64,000 bases of DNA. It comes from Mercenaria mercenaria. Its lineage: Eukaryota; Mollusca; Bivalvia; Venerida; Veneridae. Positions 32,982-44,734 of the stretch are shown here, in pieces. Where the stretch lies: contig NC_069376.1 of NCBI RefSeq assembly GCF_021730395.1, forward strand, positions 14,293,001-14,357,000, given 5' to 3'. Numbering within the stretch: the first letter of the stretch is position 1; the number at the start of each line of letters is the position of its first letter. Both the position numbers and the translations under genes were made by a program. A model generated the notes under the pieces. It had not been told where the DNA came from and did no database searches. It saw only the letters and a program-made list of their open reading frames with translations.

Positions 32982-33204
32982 AATACGATTATAGTCCTGC
33001 AATGTTTGTTTTCTGTCCAATGGCCGGAAACAAGAGGTCATGGCAAGTATATTATGGTGTGTGAAGCGTAGCCACCGAAAGTAGATATTTGCTCCAGAAG
33101 TATTTGCGGCAAAGTGTACATCCACGTATTTTATGGCGATGTATTCGTAGCCCTGGCCACGGGAAGTACGTCTGGAGTTTTGAGATGTTGTCGTCGATCT
33201 TTTA
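32982..33204 (-). other. Open 80-codon stretch, possible exon
   Basis: On the minus strand the frame is open from just after a TAA at 33205 to a TGA at about 32962-32964, without needing an ATG. It includes RRTSRGQGYEYIAIKYVDVH, NIYFRWLRFTHH and SCFRPLDRKQTLQDYNRI. The base composition is more balanced than the flanks, and a pyrimidine-rich run ending in CTTAAG or TTTTTCAG just upstream (33207-33232) could act as a splice acceptor. I do not recognise a domain. It could equally be a chance frame. Confidence 0.25.
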
Positions 33205-33764
33205 TCTTAAGTATAAAGGGAAACTGGACCTGAAAAAGACAATGAAAACATATAATTAACATTTTTACTATCATCTGAATGCTCGTCGTACTGCGTATAT
33301 GTAAACCATGTAAAAATCATAATCAGTTCCAAAATATAAATTTCACGAAAGCATAAGACTAGTTTGAGCATATCTCGCATACGACATTCAAATCCATGAA
33401 AACGCTTTAGAATGTTGACATATAACATACAGCATCCATTTATGTGGGCAATCTTTACATCGACACAGATCGACATAAGACACAAAAATATGCTAGCATA
33501 CTTTTGCATTTCGAGCAAGATGAACGTATGACATTCGATTTTAAAACAGCACATGTGACACCAAAACAGAAACAAATGCTCATGTTTTACACAGCTATTT
33601 TACTAGGTCATAGACTTCCAATAATACCTGTATTATAGTATATAAATTTAGTCTATTAAAAAATTCCCAACAGTAAAGTGTATATTAAAGATATTAATCG
33701 GTCAATTTATAATGAGATTCAAAGTAGGCTATACATGAGCTGGTGATGACTTTTTACAACAACC

Positions 33765-34045
33765 ATCTATCTCTCTCTCTCTCTTTTTTTTTCTCTCTCC
33801 CACCCCCCTGTGTCCTTATTACACAGTTTCCTTCTGTAAGCATTTAATTGTTTTGAGCGATTAACTGTTACTAATGTGTCTCATTTTCTTTCATAGTACC
33901 ATGCCTTTGTGTATACATCTTTTTTCATGTATACACACAACAATCACCATGTCATGTGGATCTGTATAAATGTATTGCATTGTATACTTATAAAACTGTA
34001 AAGGTTTTGAGTTAATAAAGGTATGTTCTGATCTGATCTGTTCTG
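33765..34045 (+). repeat. CT-rich tract and LINE-like 3' tail
   Basis: (CT)n and T runs at 33770-33805 are followed by ordinary sequence ending GTTAATAAAGG and TATGTTCTGATCTGATCTGT, a polyadenylation-like signal plus short tail repeat of the sort found at CR1/Jockey LINE 3' ends. No coding part remains. Confidence 0.35.
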
Positions 34046-34083
34046 AAAAAAATAAATACAACAAAAGGAACAAACGCACGGAC

Positions 34084-34264
34084 AAACAAACAGACGATAT
34101 CTTGAGGGAGAAATTATTACGCAGAAGCCAAAGGTGGAACTATGCTCGGAGACGCTCAGATAAACCACCGGAACCAGCTACAGGCAATATATCCATGGAA
34201 ACGACTTACACCGGATGTCGGCCTAGACGATAGTTACCGAGACCTGTCAGCCAAGCTCTAAGCT
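34084..34264 (+). other. Possible C-terminal coding relic
   Basis: The plus strand reads WNYARRRSDKPPEPATGN and ISMETTYTG in one frame, then DDSYRDLSAKL and a stop in the next, with a one-base shift between them near 34215. The Tyr- and Pro-bearing composition would suit a cytoplasmic tail, but I cannot name a family and no upstream exon is visible. Confidence 0.22.
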
Positions 34265-34744
34265 GGTACAAAAATTATGACTATGTAGAAAAATACACAC
34301 TGGTAAACTAGTGAGTGTGGAAACGCGCTCGTGATTAAAAGTGCATAAAATATATAATTTCAGAGACGTTTAAATTGTACTTTACATGTACATTTAATTT
34401 TTTAAACAGTGCAAATGATGCATTTAATTAAGAAGAATAAAATCAGTAATTTAATACGAAGGTTACGATTTAACAAAAAAATCTACCTCTTAATGATTAG
34501 AGAAGCGCAAAACGCGCGATATAAAGGCGGTGATGTTTATGTCACAACCTGTTTTGAATTGTTTTGCATCATCAGTACAGACAGAATACATCTGAAAACT
34601 GCAGTCTTTTCAAGTCATTAATAAGTTTTCACTCAGTCACGACGTACGGTTTTATCATACATTTATTACCAAAAACATAAAAAAGCCTGAAACATATAAC
34701 AATGAAATTAACAATCCTGATAAATGAAAACTGCACACCAAATA

Positions 34745-34950
34745 TTTCACGCGTTGGCTAAAGGCAATAACGTTTTTACGTCCAGAGATTATTTCAAACA
34801 CGACTGGGTACTGGACAGAACCTTCGACCTGCCGTAAAGTAGATTGTTTAGTTCCTCTACACTTCAAGCAAAGGTCCAATCCAGCGAGCTGATGGGCAAG
34901 TGATTGTCGCAACTCGGCCACAAAAGCACAGACGCGTAGCGCTGAGTGGG
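34745..34950 (-). mobile_element. Diverged AAGCCAGC-type SINE, copy 2
   Basis: Read on the minus strand: TTTGTGGCCGAGTTGCGACA (A box region), AATCACTTGCCCATCAGCTC, TTTACGGCAGGTCGAAGGTT, CTGTCCAGTACCCAGTCGTG and TTTGAAATAATCTCTGGA. Each block lines up with the head or body of the copies at 15690 and 58885 (CTTACGGAAGGTCGGTGGTT, GCCCGCTCGTGATGAAATAA). It explains the open minus frame at 34655-34984. Confidence 0.65.
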
Positions 34951-36100
34951 GTGGGGGTGGGAGTGGTAGGTACGGAACAGGCATATTTTTGAATTTATGT
35001 AAGTAGATTGTGGCCTCTGGTGTAGCCTAAGTTCATATGAATTTAGAGAAGACACTAAACGATTTTTAAGTACCATATCAAATGCAGCTAGTTTTTTATA
35101 ATGTTGATACAGAGTACTTACTTAAATACCTTCAAAAACAAAGATATGCGTTCCGCAGTATCAAATGCAAAAGAAATGCAAAACATTCAATGTAAAAGTT
35201 ACTTTTTTATATTTCAATTGTGACGACATGTTGCTGTTTTTGACTTTACTCAATGCGCGTGACGTTGCGGGCGAAAATGCTCCCATAAAATCTTACGCGT
35301 ATGTATACATATTCTTAATGAATGTAGTAGTTCTGGTTCAAGTGTGCGTTGATGTAATTCGCCGGATGTGCCTCCGCGGTCCACTCGAAGGTAGTCAATA
35401 TCAATATATATTGCCATTTTTCCGCCTTGTAAAGATCATATTTTATGGCAGATATAAGCTTTAGTAATGTTTAATTTCAAAGAGAAATGTCTGCGGATGG
35501 TTTAAAGCTTTGTTTATATGCTTTTCAAGTAGATGCTTGGTAAAGTGAAAGTAAATATTTCCTGATGTCTACCCGCGCAATACTAGAGTTTTCATCACGT
35601 GTTTTACTCACGTGACCCAAGTGTAATTGCTTAACCCCATATTTACTGGTATTTTGTTCGCTTACAGAAACGGGTAGTCTCGCGCGAGAAGTAGAAGAAT
35701 GGAAATGTAATAAAAACGTGAAAAAAGTAGCGGAGACATTAAGTGCCTTCTGATCTCAAACAATGAATTCTGACTTACTTCAGAAAGTGGCCAAGACATT
35801 TTTACACAAGTAGTCATTTAAGGAAATCCTTACTAACCGTCTGAATAGAAAAGTCTTATATGAAGAAAATTACTGAAATTAGGTTTATTCTGCGGACGAA
35901 CTGCTGAAATGCGACAATAATGAGGATTGCATAGTATTCAACACCTCTTTTCCTTTTCGTTTTAAGCAAATGTATGGATGCTCTTCGATGACTGAGTGAA
36001 AATCTAGAAAGTATATTAAATAGGTCTGATGTGTCTGGAATTTATATAAAACAAAGAACATGCTAAAGGTTTTAAAAGTAATCAATGTTGAACCGTTTCG
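34951..36100. other. Intergenic, no gene supported
   Basis: The plus frame at 35165-35464 and the minus frame at 35885-36085 show no domain or repeat relation and are likely chance. Confidence 0.45.
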
Positions 36101-36104
36101 TTTT

Positions 36105-39100
36105 CAGACTCAAGGACAATACGATAATGACCTTTGGCCTATTAACCCTTTATACAACAAGGGTCATAAAGTTTGATGGGTGTAGGTTAAAATCTTTTTC
36201 AGTTATTAATCAGAAAGTGTTTTTAGACTCAGCTGAGACTGAGAATGTTTTGTAAACTCAAGGCCAGTTATCAAAGGGAAACCATTTTCAGTCTCAAGGT
36301 CAGTGCGACTTTGACCTTTGACCTGTTGACATTTAAAACGACAGGGGTCATTTACTGACCACAGGAAATCATCCTATGAAGTCTGACGTTTGTAGGCTAA
36401 AGTCTTTTTGAGTTATCGCTGTGAAACCGTTTTCAGTCCCAAGGTTACTGTGACCTTGACCTTGGACTTTTTGACACTTAAAACAACAGGGGGCCATTTA
36501 ATGTATACATGCCATCATCCTTTGAAGTCTGACGTCTGTAGGCCAGTTTTCTACAGTTATATATGTGAAACCATTTTCAGGTTTATGGTCACTGCGACTT
36601 TGACCTTTGGCCTATTGGTCCTTAAAACGACAAGGGTCTTTTACTGTCCACATGCTATTATCCAATAAAGTTTGACGCATGTAAGCCAAAATATTTCATA
36701 GTAATCAATGTGAAACTGTTTTCAGTCTCAAGCTCATGGCAAAAATGACCTTTAGCCTTTTAACCCTTCATACAACAGGGGTCATCATCTGACCACAGGT
36801 AATCATCCTATTAAGTTTGGCGCATGTAGGTTAACATATTTTTCAATAATTGATCAGGATACATTTTTCAGTCTCAAGATGACTGCGACCTTTGACCTAT
36901 TAACCCTTAAAACTACAGGGGTCATCATCTGATCACTGGCAATCATCCTATAAAGCTTAGCACATGTGTGTTGAATTTGTTCCAGTTATAAATTAGACTG
37001 ATTCACGTTTTCAGTCTAAAGGTGCCCTGTAAAACAACAGGGGTCATCTTCTGACAACAGGCAATCATCCTATAAAGATTGGTGCATGAAGGTTATTTTT
37101 TTAGTTATTAATCGGGATATGTGTTCAGTATCAAGATGACTGCGATCTTGACCTTTGACCTATTGACGTTAACAGTTCAGGGTTCATCTTCTGACTTACA
37201 GGCGATCATCCTATAAAGTTGTCGTACGTAAGTTAAAATCTTTTTCAGTTTTTAATCAGGGTACGTTTCCAGTCTCCAGATGAGAAGATTGCGACCGTGA
37301 CCACTGACCTAATGACTCTTAAAACTACAGGTTAATCTTCTGACCACAGGCAATCATCCTATATAGTTTGGCGCATGTAGGTTAAAATCCTTTTTAGTTA
37401 TTAATCAGGATAAGTTTTCAGTCTCAAAATGACTGCAACCTTGACCTTTGACCTATTGACTCTTAACATTACAGGGGTCATCTCTGCCCACAGGCAATCA
37501 TCCTATAAAGTTTGGTACATGTAAGTTAAAATATTTTTCAGTTATGAATCAGGGTACATTTTCAGTCTCAATGTCACAGAAACCTTGACCTTTGACCTAC
37601 TGCCTAGTAAAACAACAGAGGTCATCTTCTGGCAATCATCCAATAAAGTTTGGCACATGAACGTTAAAACCTTCTCAGTTATTAATCAGGATACATGTTC
37701 AGTCCCAATAGGACTGCGAGCTTGACCTTTGACCTATTGACCCTTAAAACTTACAGGTTCATTTCCTGACCACAGGCAATCATCCTATAAAGTTTGTGGC
37801 ATAAAGGTTAATATCTTTTTCAGTTATTAATCAGGATACGTTTTCAGTCTTAAGGTCACTGCGAATTTGACCTTTGACATACTGATCCTTACAACTACAG
37901 GGGTCATCTTCTGACGACAGGCAATTATCCTATAAAGTTTGGCGCATGAAGGTTAAAATCTTTTTAGTTGTTTCAGCTATTAATCAGGATAAGTTTTCAG
38001 TCTCAAGGTCATTGCGACCTTGACCTTTGACCTATTGACCGTTAAAACAACCGGAGGTCATCTTCTGACCACAGGCAATCATCCTTTAAAGTTTGAAGCC
38101 TGTATATTAAAGTGTTTTTGAAATTCAGCTGAGACTGAGAATGTTTTGTAAACACAAGGCCAGTTTTCAATGGGAAAACATTTTATGTTTCAAGGTCATT
38201 GCAACTTTAACCTTTGACCTTCTGACCTTTAAAACGACAGGGGTCATTTACTGATCACAAACCATCATCCTATGAAGTATGACTTCTGTTGGTCAAAGTG
38301 TTTTTCATCTATGTGAATCTGTTTTCATTCTCCAGGTCACTGTGACCTTGACCTTTGACCTTTTGACCCTTAAAATAGTGGGGGTCATTACTCGACCATA
38401 GACAAAGTACCTATTAAGTCTGACGCCTGCTGGCCAAAGTCTTAGATTTTTCAGTCATCACTGTGAAATTGTTTTCAGTCTCAAAGTCATTGTGACCTTG
38501 ACCTTTGACCTTTTGACCCTTAAAATAATGGGGGTCATTAACTGACCATAGACAAATTTCTTATGAAGTCTGACGCCTGCTGGCCAGTCTTAGATTTTTC
38601 AGTTATCACTGTGAAACCGTTTTCAGTCTCAAGGTCATTGTGACCTTGACCTTTGACCTTTTGACCCTTAAAATAATGGGGGTCATTAACTGACCATAGA
38701 CAAATTTCCTATTAAGTCTGACGCCTGCTGGCCAAAGTCTAAGATTTTTCAGTTATCACTGTGAAACCGTTTTCAGTCTCGTCTCTAGGTCACTGTGACC
38801 TTGACCTTTGACCTTTTGACCCTTAAGATAATGGGACTCATTAACTGACCATAGACAAATTTCCTATTAAGTCTGACGCCTAATGGTCAAAGTCTTAGAT
38901 TTTTCAGTTATCGCTGTGAAACCGTTATCAGTCTTGTCTCCAGGTCACTGTGATCTTGACCTTTGACCTTTGACCTTTTGACCCTTGAAATAATAGGAGT
39001 CATTAACTGACCATAGACAAATTTCATTTTTAGTCTGACGCCTGCTGGCCAAGAACTTAGATTTTTCAGTTATCACTGTGAAACCGTTTTCAGTCTCCAG

Positions 39101-39830
39101 GTCATTGTGACCCTCCAGGTCATTGTGACCTTGACCTTTCACCTTTGGACCCTTAAAATAATGGGGGTCATTAACTGACCATAGACAAATTTCCTATTGA
39201 GTCTGACGCCTGCTGACCAAAGTCTTAGATTTTTCAGTTATCGCTGTGAAACAGTTTTCAGTCTCTAGGTCATTGTGACCTTGACCTTTAACCTTTTGAC
39301 CCTTAAAATAATGGGGGTCATTAACTGACCATAGACAAATTTCCTATTAAGTCTGACGCCTGCTGGCCAAAGACTTAGATTTTTCAGTTATCGCTGTGAA
39401 ACCATTTTCAGTCTCCAGGTCACTGTGACCTTGACCTTTGACCTTTTGACCGTTAAAATAATGGGGTCATTAACTAACCATAGACAAATTTCCTATTAAG
39501 TCTGACGCCTGCTGGCCAAAGTCTTAGATTTTTAAGTTATCACTGTGAAACCGTTTTCAGTCTCCAGGTCATTGTGACCCTCCAGGTCATTGTGACCTTG
39601 ACCTTTGACTTTTTGACCCTTAAAATAATAGGGGTCATTTACTGACTATAGAAAATTTTCCTATGAAGTCTGACGTCTGTAGGCCAAACATGTCTTTAGT
39701 TATCAATGGTAAAGCGTTTGTAGTTTTCTTCTGTTAACAATTGGAAACAGACGGACAGACGGACGGACGGGAAGAACGGAAGGTATGACTAGTAGATGCA
39801 GGCCGGATATGATGCGGGAGTAAAGAGGGT
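36105..39830 (+). repeat. Tandem-core array, about 25 units of 145 bp, two subfamilies
   Basis: Units carry TGACCTTGACCTTTGACC, AACAACAGGGGTCATCTTCT, CAGGCAATCATCCTATAAAG and TTTTCAGTCTCAAGGTCA. Units up to about 38130 are diverged. Units from about 38330 to 39660 form a second, more uniform subfamily with AATGGGGGTCATTAACTGAC, CATAGACAAATTTCCTATTA and GTCTGACGCCTGCTGGCC. The right end has GGACAGACGGACGGACGGGA and then unique-looking sequence without a clear hairpin. All open frames in it come from unit repetition. Confidence 0.75.
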
Positions 39831-40250
39831 TTGGGGCTTATAAAACTTTTAAATATATCCATTGAATTTCTCCAGAAGTAAAATAATGACTAGGGTCAAT
39901 TTGATGGCATAGCTCAATGAAAGTATTCTGTTTTCAAGGAAACTTCTATTTTCATTAAGATGGCCCTTTTTTACATAACGAGGCCCAATTCTATAAAACT
40001 GTTAAAAATATTAAATTACGTTTAGAATATAATAAATAAAAGCAAATAAAATAACTTACTTGTGTATTAATCCATGTGTATGAACCTCCATCCTTTCCTC
40101 CAATAATTAATTTTATGTCCACACTATGTCACTATTTATAATTATTTACACATATGTATGTCACACTAATGTCATATATATCAGTGTGTAAACACATGTG
40201 AATGTTTTATAATTAATGTTTATATATACATTTACACTATCGGTCTGAGT
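39831..40250. other. 3' flank of the NLR-like exon, no feature
   Basis: An AT-rich stretch downstream (minus-strand sense) of the NACHT exon, a possible 3' UTR. An AATAAA on the minus strand overlaps the stop codon; no clear distal polyadenylation signal is evident. Confidence 0.4.
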
Positions 40251-42677
40251 TTATTTAGTAACTTCACTTTCAACTTTTGTTTCAAACACAAACCGCCCGC
40301 TATCATCCTGCGGTATAACTCGGAAATTCTGAGATGAGTGTATATATTGTTTAACGTGTTCAAACTCTGTCCACGGTTCTATCTTACACCACGAGCGTAT
40401 TGTTACTGTGACTTTGTGTGAAAGTTTCTCCACTACCTTAACGAGATCACGCAATGTTGAAGCAGACATGTTTACATTCCCCAAATCAACACTTTCAATA
40501 TTCGCCATTTCAGGAGGCAGCGACATTTCACCTAGATTGATACTGTACAACCCCACGTGTTTCACTTGACTATTAACTTTCAATTGTGACACTTCAGGTA
40601 TCTCCCACAATTCTAACTTCCTTAGATCTGAATGCTGACTAAAATCTAAACTGAAAGTACACGAACGCGGCCACTCGTGCTCGGTACAGTATAAGTCCCA
40701 CAATCCAATCTCCGTCATTGTTTTTCTGTTTATAATATAATTCAGAAAGTCATTCAGTACATCGTGGCTCATCCAGAAACCGTAGATATAAATTGCTTGT
40801 AACAGAGAATTATTCTGTAATGTTTCCAACATTTCACGGCTCCAAGAACCAGGTTGATCAGGCGATATAACAGTGACACATTTCGACGACTTGTCCAACA
40901 GTACAGGAAGCTGTGCGTTTTCTTCTTCACCCCGGTAGACTATTTTATTGATCTGGAACAGTTCGTGCAATTCACAAGAATCAATAATTTCACGTAAACT
41001 ACGATCACTGGCGTCTGTGTAGATATTTATTGACGCCATGTTATTTTTATTTTGTACCGCGAGCTGTGCTAAATATGAAAAGTATTTTTCTTCTTCACAA
41101 TCTTCACTAAAGAAAAAGTCTTGACAGAAAAGTTTGAGTTCCTTATCGCTCGTGTTTTCTTTCATACAAGAAATGTACATGTCTTGTATGTCTTCCAGAG
41201 GTTCACAGTCCTCATCAGTCGTGGATCTGTATTCGCTCGTTATCTTATCTTCACGGATAACAGAAAGAAATTCCTGTGATATTGAAGAAATGATTTCTGT
41301 ATTCATTCCGCTGATGAAAACAAGCACTGTTGACATGTCCAGAATACTTTGCAAACTTTTACATTTGTTTACAACAATGTTTTTGACATCATTTTCATTT
41401 TGACAGCTAATGTACAATGCACAAAAAAATTCGTGAATGGTTTTGTGCGAAAACGAAACTTTAGAAATTTGTTTGATAAGTGTCTTTTCTGTACTCTGTG
41501 TTAATATTCCCGAGTCAAGACTTAATTTCAAAAACATTGGTGAGAGATACTTCTCTGCCACTGACTTTAAAAAAACAAGAGTGTTCTCCTTTGTGTCACT
41601 GAATAAAGTTTCAAATGCCAATTTACCTAAAGCTTTCAGATACGTGCAGTAATTGATTACAATGTTCATGTTCACTGAAGCATTGTGGGATATCAATCTG
41701 GGAGGGTTCGCACGCTGTTTCCATTTTCGATGTTTGCTTAAAGTTCTTGACAGCAGGAGTTCAATAATGCTTGCATATAGTCCACACTTTGACTGTACTA
41801 GTGGAATACCTTCACACCATAAACTAATGAGATACATAGAAAGAAGGGGGACGGATTCCAGATCCCTCAGGTCATTTTCATAGATATTTTCCTGTAATTG
41901 TTCAGCCAGGACTTTTGCTTCAGCAACATTGAGATTCTTTATTTTTGAAATCGCTCTTTCCTCTAATGTCTGTGCTGACTCTGAGGTTAGTTTTACTAGT
42001 TCCACTTTCTTATCTATTTCACTATTTTTAAGATTTAACACACCTAATTTCCAAGGTCTTGTTGTTGTAAGGATTACACATTTTTCACGAGCATTACGAT
42101 GAGGGATTGTTTTTGGCTCTTTTTCACATTTCTTTTCAGGATGGACCCATTCATCTAGAGCATCCAAAATAATTAAAAATCGTTCCCGGCGCAGAATCCC
42201 TGTATAGATTCTAATGTCATTTTTGAAGACTGTGCCAAATTTGTATAATTTGATTCATTATCAAATCATCAATACTACAATCATCAGAAGAATCCCGTAA
42301 TAACACAAGAAACAAAAACTCAAATCACGCATGGCAGTTAATCGAATCTTCTGAGAAGTACTTTTTTGTATTTCATTCGGGACGATGAGCCTGGCACCAC
42401 GTGGCAGCAAGGTATTTTGAAAATGCAGTTTTTCCAAATCCAGCATCAGCGGTTAATACATTTCACAACTGTTTTTCAGACTGGAATACTTCCGACAACG
42501 ATTTGACAGGCGTTTTAGTCTCTTTCCCAGCTGGCTTTTTGTCCTGCTTTTCAATGAAATTCATTTCAGGCAAAATGTAAAAATCTACAAGTGGAGTGTC
42601 ATGTCCCTCGACTAGCGGTGACAGTGGTATTGTACTGTATCTTGTTTTGTAGAAGGTAGCCAAGTCGTCTTTCAGCT
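40251..42677 (-). CDS. NACHT-domain NLR-like immune receptor, large terminal exon, disrupted
   Basis: This is a STAND-type signalling ATPase of the NLR kind, expected to act in the cytosol as an innate immune sensor. The exon opens at 42677 after a CCCTATATTTCAG acceptor, with LKDDLATFYKTRYSTIPLSP and FYILPEM, a linker typical of molluscan NACHT proteins. Walker A is ADAGFGKTAFSKYLA (about 42406-42450), Walker B RFLIILDALDEW (about 42147-42182), the sensor-like strand CVILTTTRPW follows, and the winged-helix end SFSHKTIHEFFCALYIS lies near 41400-41455. The C-terminal 200 residues have LRR-like periodicity (LRKLELWEI, VKHVGLYSINL, IESVDLGNVNM) and end at a TAA at 40251-40253. The last 2.0 kb is fully open. 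Between 42200 and 42470 there is an in-frame TGA (42463-42465) and about four one-base shifts, near 42377, 42325, 42245 and 42195. N-terminal exons, often a HEPN-like domain in this family, are not visible upstream. It is either a pseudogene or a good gene with local consensus errors. Confidence 0.85.
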
Positions 42678-42693
42678 CTGAAATATAGGGAAA
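42678..42693 (-). promoter_or_regulatory. Splice acceptor of the NLR-like exon
   Basis: Minus-strand TTTCCCTATATTTCAG directly precedes AGCTGAAAGACGACTTGG, where the recognisable linker coding begins in phase; upstream the frame has no family resemblance. A start codon inside the exon is not needed, because the linker is normally internal to these proteins. Confidence 0.5.
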
Positions 42694-43336
42694 CAGACGT
42701 CAAACATTTCAGTACAAAAATTCAAGCCAACATAGTCCGTCACAACATAATCATTATGAATGCTGTAATCTGTTTTGATTAATACTGAAAGAAAGCGACC
42801 TAACAAAATTAGCGATTAACTTCTTATTATGTTCGTAAATGACTATTGACCCCTAATTTATAAATGAATTAATGGCCATTTATCCCACTGGATCTATGTG
42901 AGAAATAAGTTATAGTCCATTCTTCATTGTAATGCCCTATTTCTCCCGTGAGGAACTTGAAGAAATGCAGGTTGCAGACAATAAAGTGTCTAAGTATTTA
43001 CTTAAAAGTTAAAAATGTTTTGCCTCGAAAATAATTGATCAACTGAAATGAAGTAACATCACGCACGGCGGGCTGCATATCGTAGAACTTGATAAAAGAT
43101 CAATTTTAATCAAACTTTAATTGATTTGGTTTGAATTTGTTTCGGTCAAGAGTGTCAAAAAATCATTTTCATTGCCAGTATAGTTGTAATCAATGACCGC
43201 TTCAGAGGTAGCTAAGTGCATACTACTGACAATAAAAAGGTAGATAGATGTATTCTATTGACCGAAAAACCATTTATTTCCATATTCTAAAATGATAGAA
43301 GAAAAGAAGAAAATGTTTAAAAAAGTCAGCATTATG
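42694..43336. other. Probable intron or intergenic sequence
   Basis: No further exon of the NLR-like gene and no repeat is recognisable here. Confidence 0.45.
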
Positions 43337-43618
43337 TTTGTTTTGGATTTACCCCGTTTTTATTTTCAGTATTTCAGTCATGTAACGGCGGGCAGTTACA
43401 ATGTAACCTAACCAGTGATCCTGGATTCTCTATCAGCACAAACCTGTTCTCCGCAAATAACTGCAAACCTCCCCACATGAATTATCAAAGGTGGACGACG
43501 AATGATTTCAGACACAATGTGTCAAATTGACACGGAGAACATACACCCAACGCGGGGATCGAACTCGCGACCTTGCGATCCGAAGACAAATGCTCTCCCT
43601 GCTGAGCTAAGCGGGCGG
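43337..43618 (-). mobile_element. Near-complete tRNA-headed SINE, CCGCCGTTACATGACTG tail
   Basis: The minus-strand head at 43616-43544 folds as a 73-nt tRNA-like shape: GCCCGCT, TAGCTCAGCAGGGAGAGCA as A box and D arm, a loop CTTCGGA like tRNA-Arg(UCG), and GCGAGTTCGATCCCCGC as T arm. Several stem pairs are broken. The body has CATTCGTCGTCCACCTTTGA, TGTGGGGAGGTTTGCAGTTA, GGATCACTGGTTAGGTTACA and AACTGCCCGCCGTTACATGA, and ends ACGGGGTAAATCCAAAACAA. I know this body as a widespread molluscan SINE. Both ends are present. Confidence 0.8.
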
Positions 43619-44216
43619 GCTCTGCAACATTATGATAGCATTCAAAGTGTATCTGGATTCTGCTTTATAAGACCCCAATGTTATTTGTATCGATGTTAAT
43701 TATCTCCAAGAAACAAGGAACTTTACCTCTAAGAAAATTTAATTTTATCATTTTTCCAAAATTAAACAGTGAGCGCATACAAATGTAAAATTAAGGGGTA
43801 AACTATATATGAAACTGCATGGGAAAAGGTTTTCTTAAATGCACCTAAAATAGCCCAGAATGCAGGAAATAAAGCGCTGATTTTAAGAATTTTCAAAAGG
43901 CGGGGTGTGTAGGAGGGGGTTTATGACCCCGGTCCCCATAGCTGGTCGGTACTGTTCTTTTTCAGCCTGTTAAACAAAAACTTCTACTTCTACTGGTAAA
44001 CGCCTAATATCCACAAAAATGCACATCAAATCGTGTATAAAGACAAATATTTGTCCGTGTAAGGGTACAGTTGGACCCTCACCACTGAAAAAAAAACTTG
44101 CTGAAAAAGTCAGAAGTATAAAATTAAAACTGAAAATTAACTTCTGACATCATTTAATAAAACACATATTGAATGTACTTCGGACAATAGTTTTATTTAT
44201 TGACTAACAAGCCATT
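43619..44216. other. Intergenic, no feature
   Basis: No gene or repeat supported. Confidence 0.5.
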
Positions 44217-44415
44217 TCAGCCATGCCATGAGAAAAACAACATAGTGGATTTGCGACCAGCATGGATCCAGACCAGTCTGCGCATCCGCGCAGTCTGGTC
44301 AGGATCCATGCTGTTCGCTAACGGTTTCTCTAATTACAATTGGCAGATGCGCAGGCTGGTCTGGATCCATGCTGGTCGCAAACCCACTATGTTGGTTTTC
44401 TCGTGGCATGGCTCA
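44217..44415. mobile_element. TGAGCC palindromic MITE, copy 3
   Basis: Ends read TCAGCCATGCCATGAGAAAA and TTTTCTCGTGGCATGGCTCA, with the same inner GACCAGCATGGATCCAGACC and CTGGATCCATGCTGGTCGC arms as the other copies. The centre is shorter than in copy 1. Confidence 0.85.
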
Positions 44416-44734
44416 TTTATACTGACGCTGGAAAATTCTTCTCATATATCTGAAGTGAAAGGATGCGAGAAGTACATCAAATAAAATTGTTAGAGAGCAT
44501 TCAACCTGCACACGGATCAAAAGAACAAAAAAGCCACGGATATAAATGATGCAACAAGTATGATGTCATTTGTGTTTGACACATATCCTTGTAAATGCCT
44601 GTCGAAATAATAAAAGTAGGCTTAACTTTAAAATAAAATAAAATAACTTCATTTCAAATGAATGGAAAAAGAAAAAAGATGTGTTGCAAGAAACATGTTG
44701 CTTCACTTTAACTAGATCATAGCTGTTGGAGTTA

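Noticed and set aside
33207-33575. 122-codon minus-strand frame, Cys/Phe/Ile-rich
   Set aside because: Composition is typical of AT-rich non-coding DNA and a plus frame overlaps; no family resemblance.
34655-34984. 109-codon minus-strand frame, AFVAELRQSLAHQLAGLDLC
   Set aside because: It coincides with a diverged SINE (34745-34950) and a G-rich flank.
36408-39142. Frames within the 145-bp array (for example 36408-36668)
   Set aside because: They repeat with the array unit and are open by unit composition only.
43544-43616. Functional minus-strand tRNA-Arg gene
   Set aside because: Acceptor, anticodon and T stems have mismatches and a SINE body follows directly.
44200-44484. 94-codon plus-strand frame with RPAWIQTSLRIRAVWSGSM
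   Set aside because: It is the TGAGCC MITE read through; similar peptides arise from copies at 1133 and 19313.
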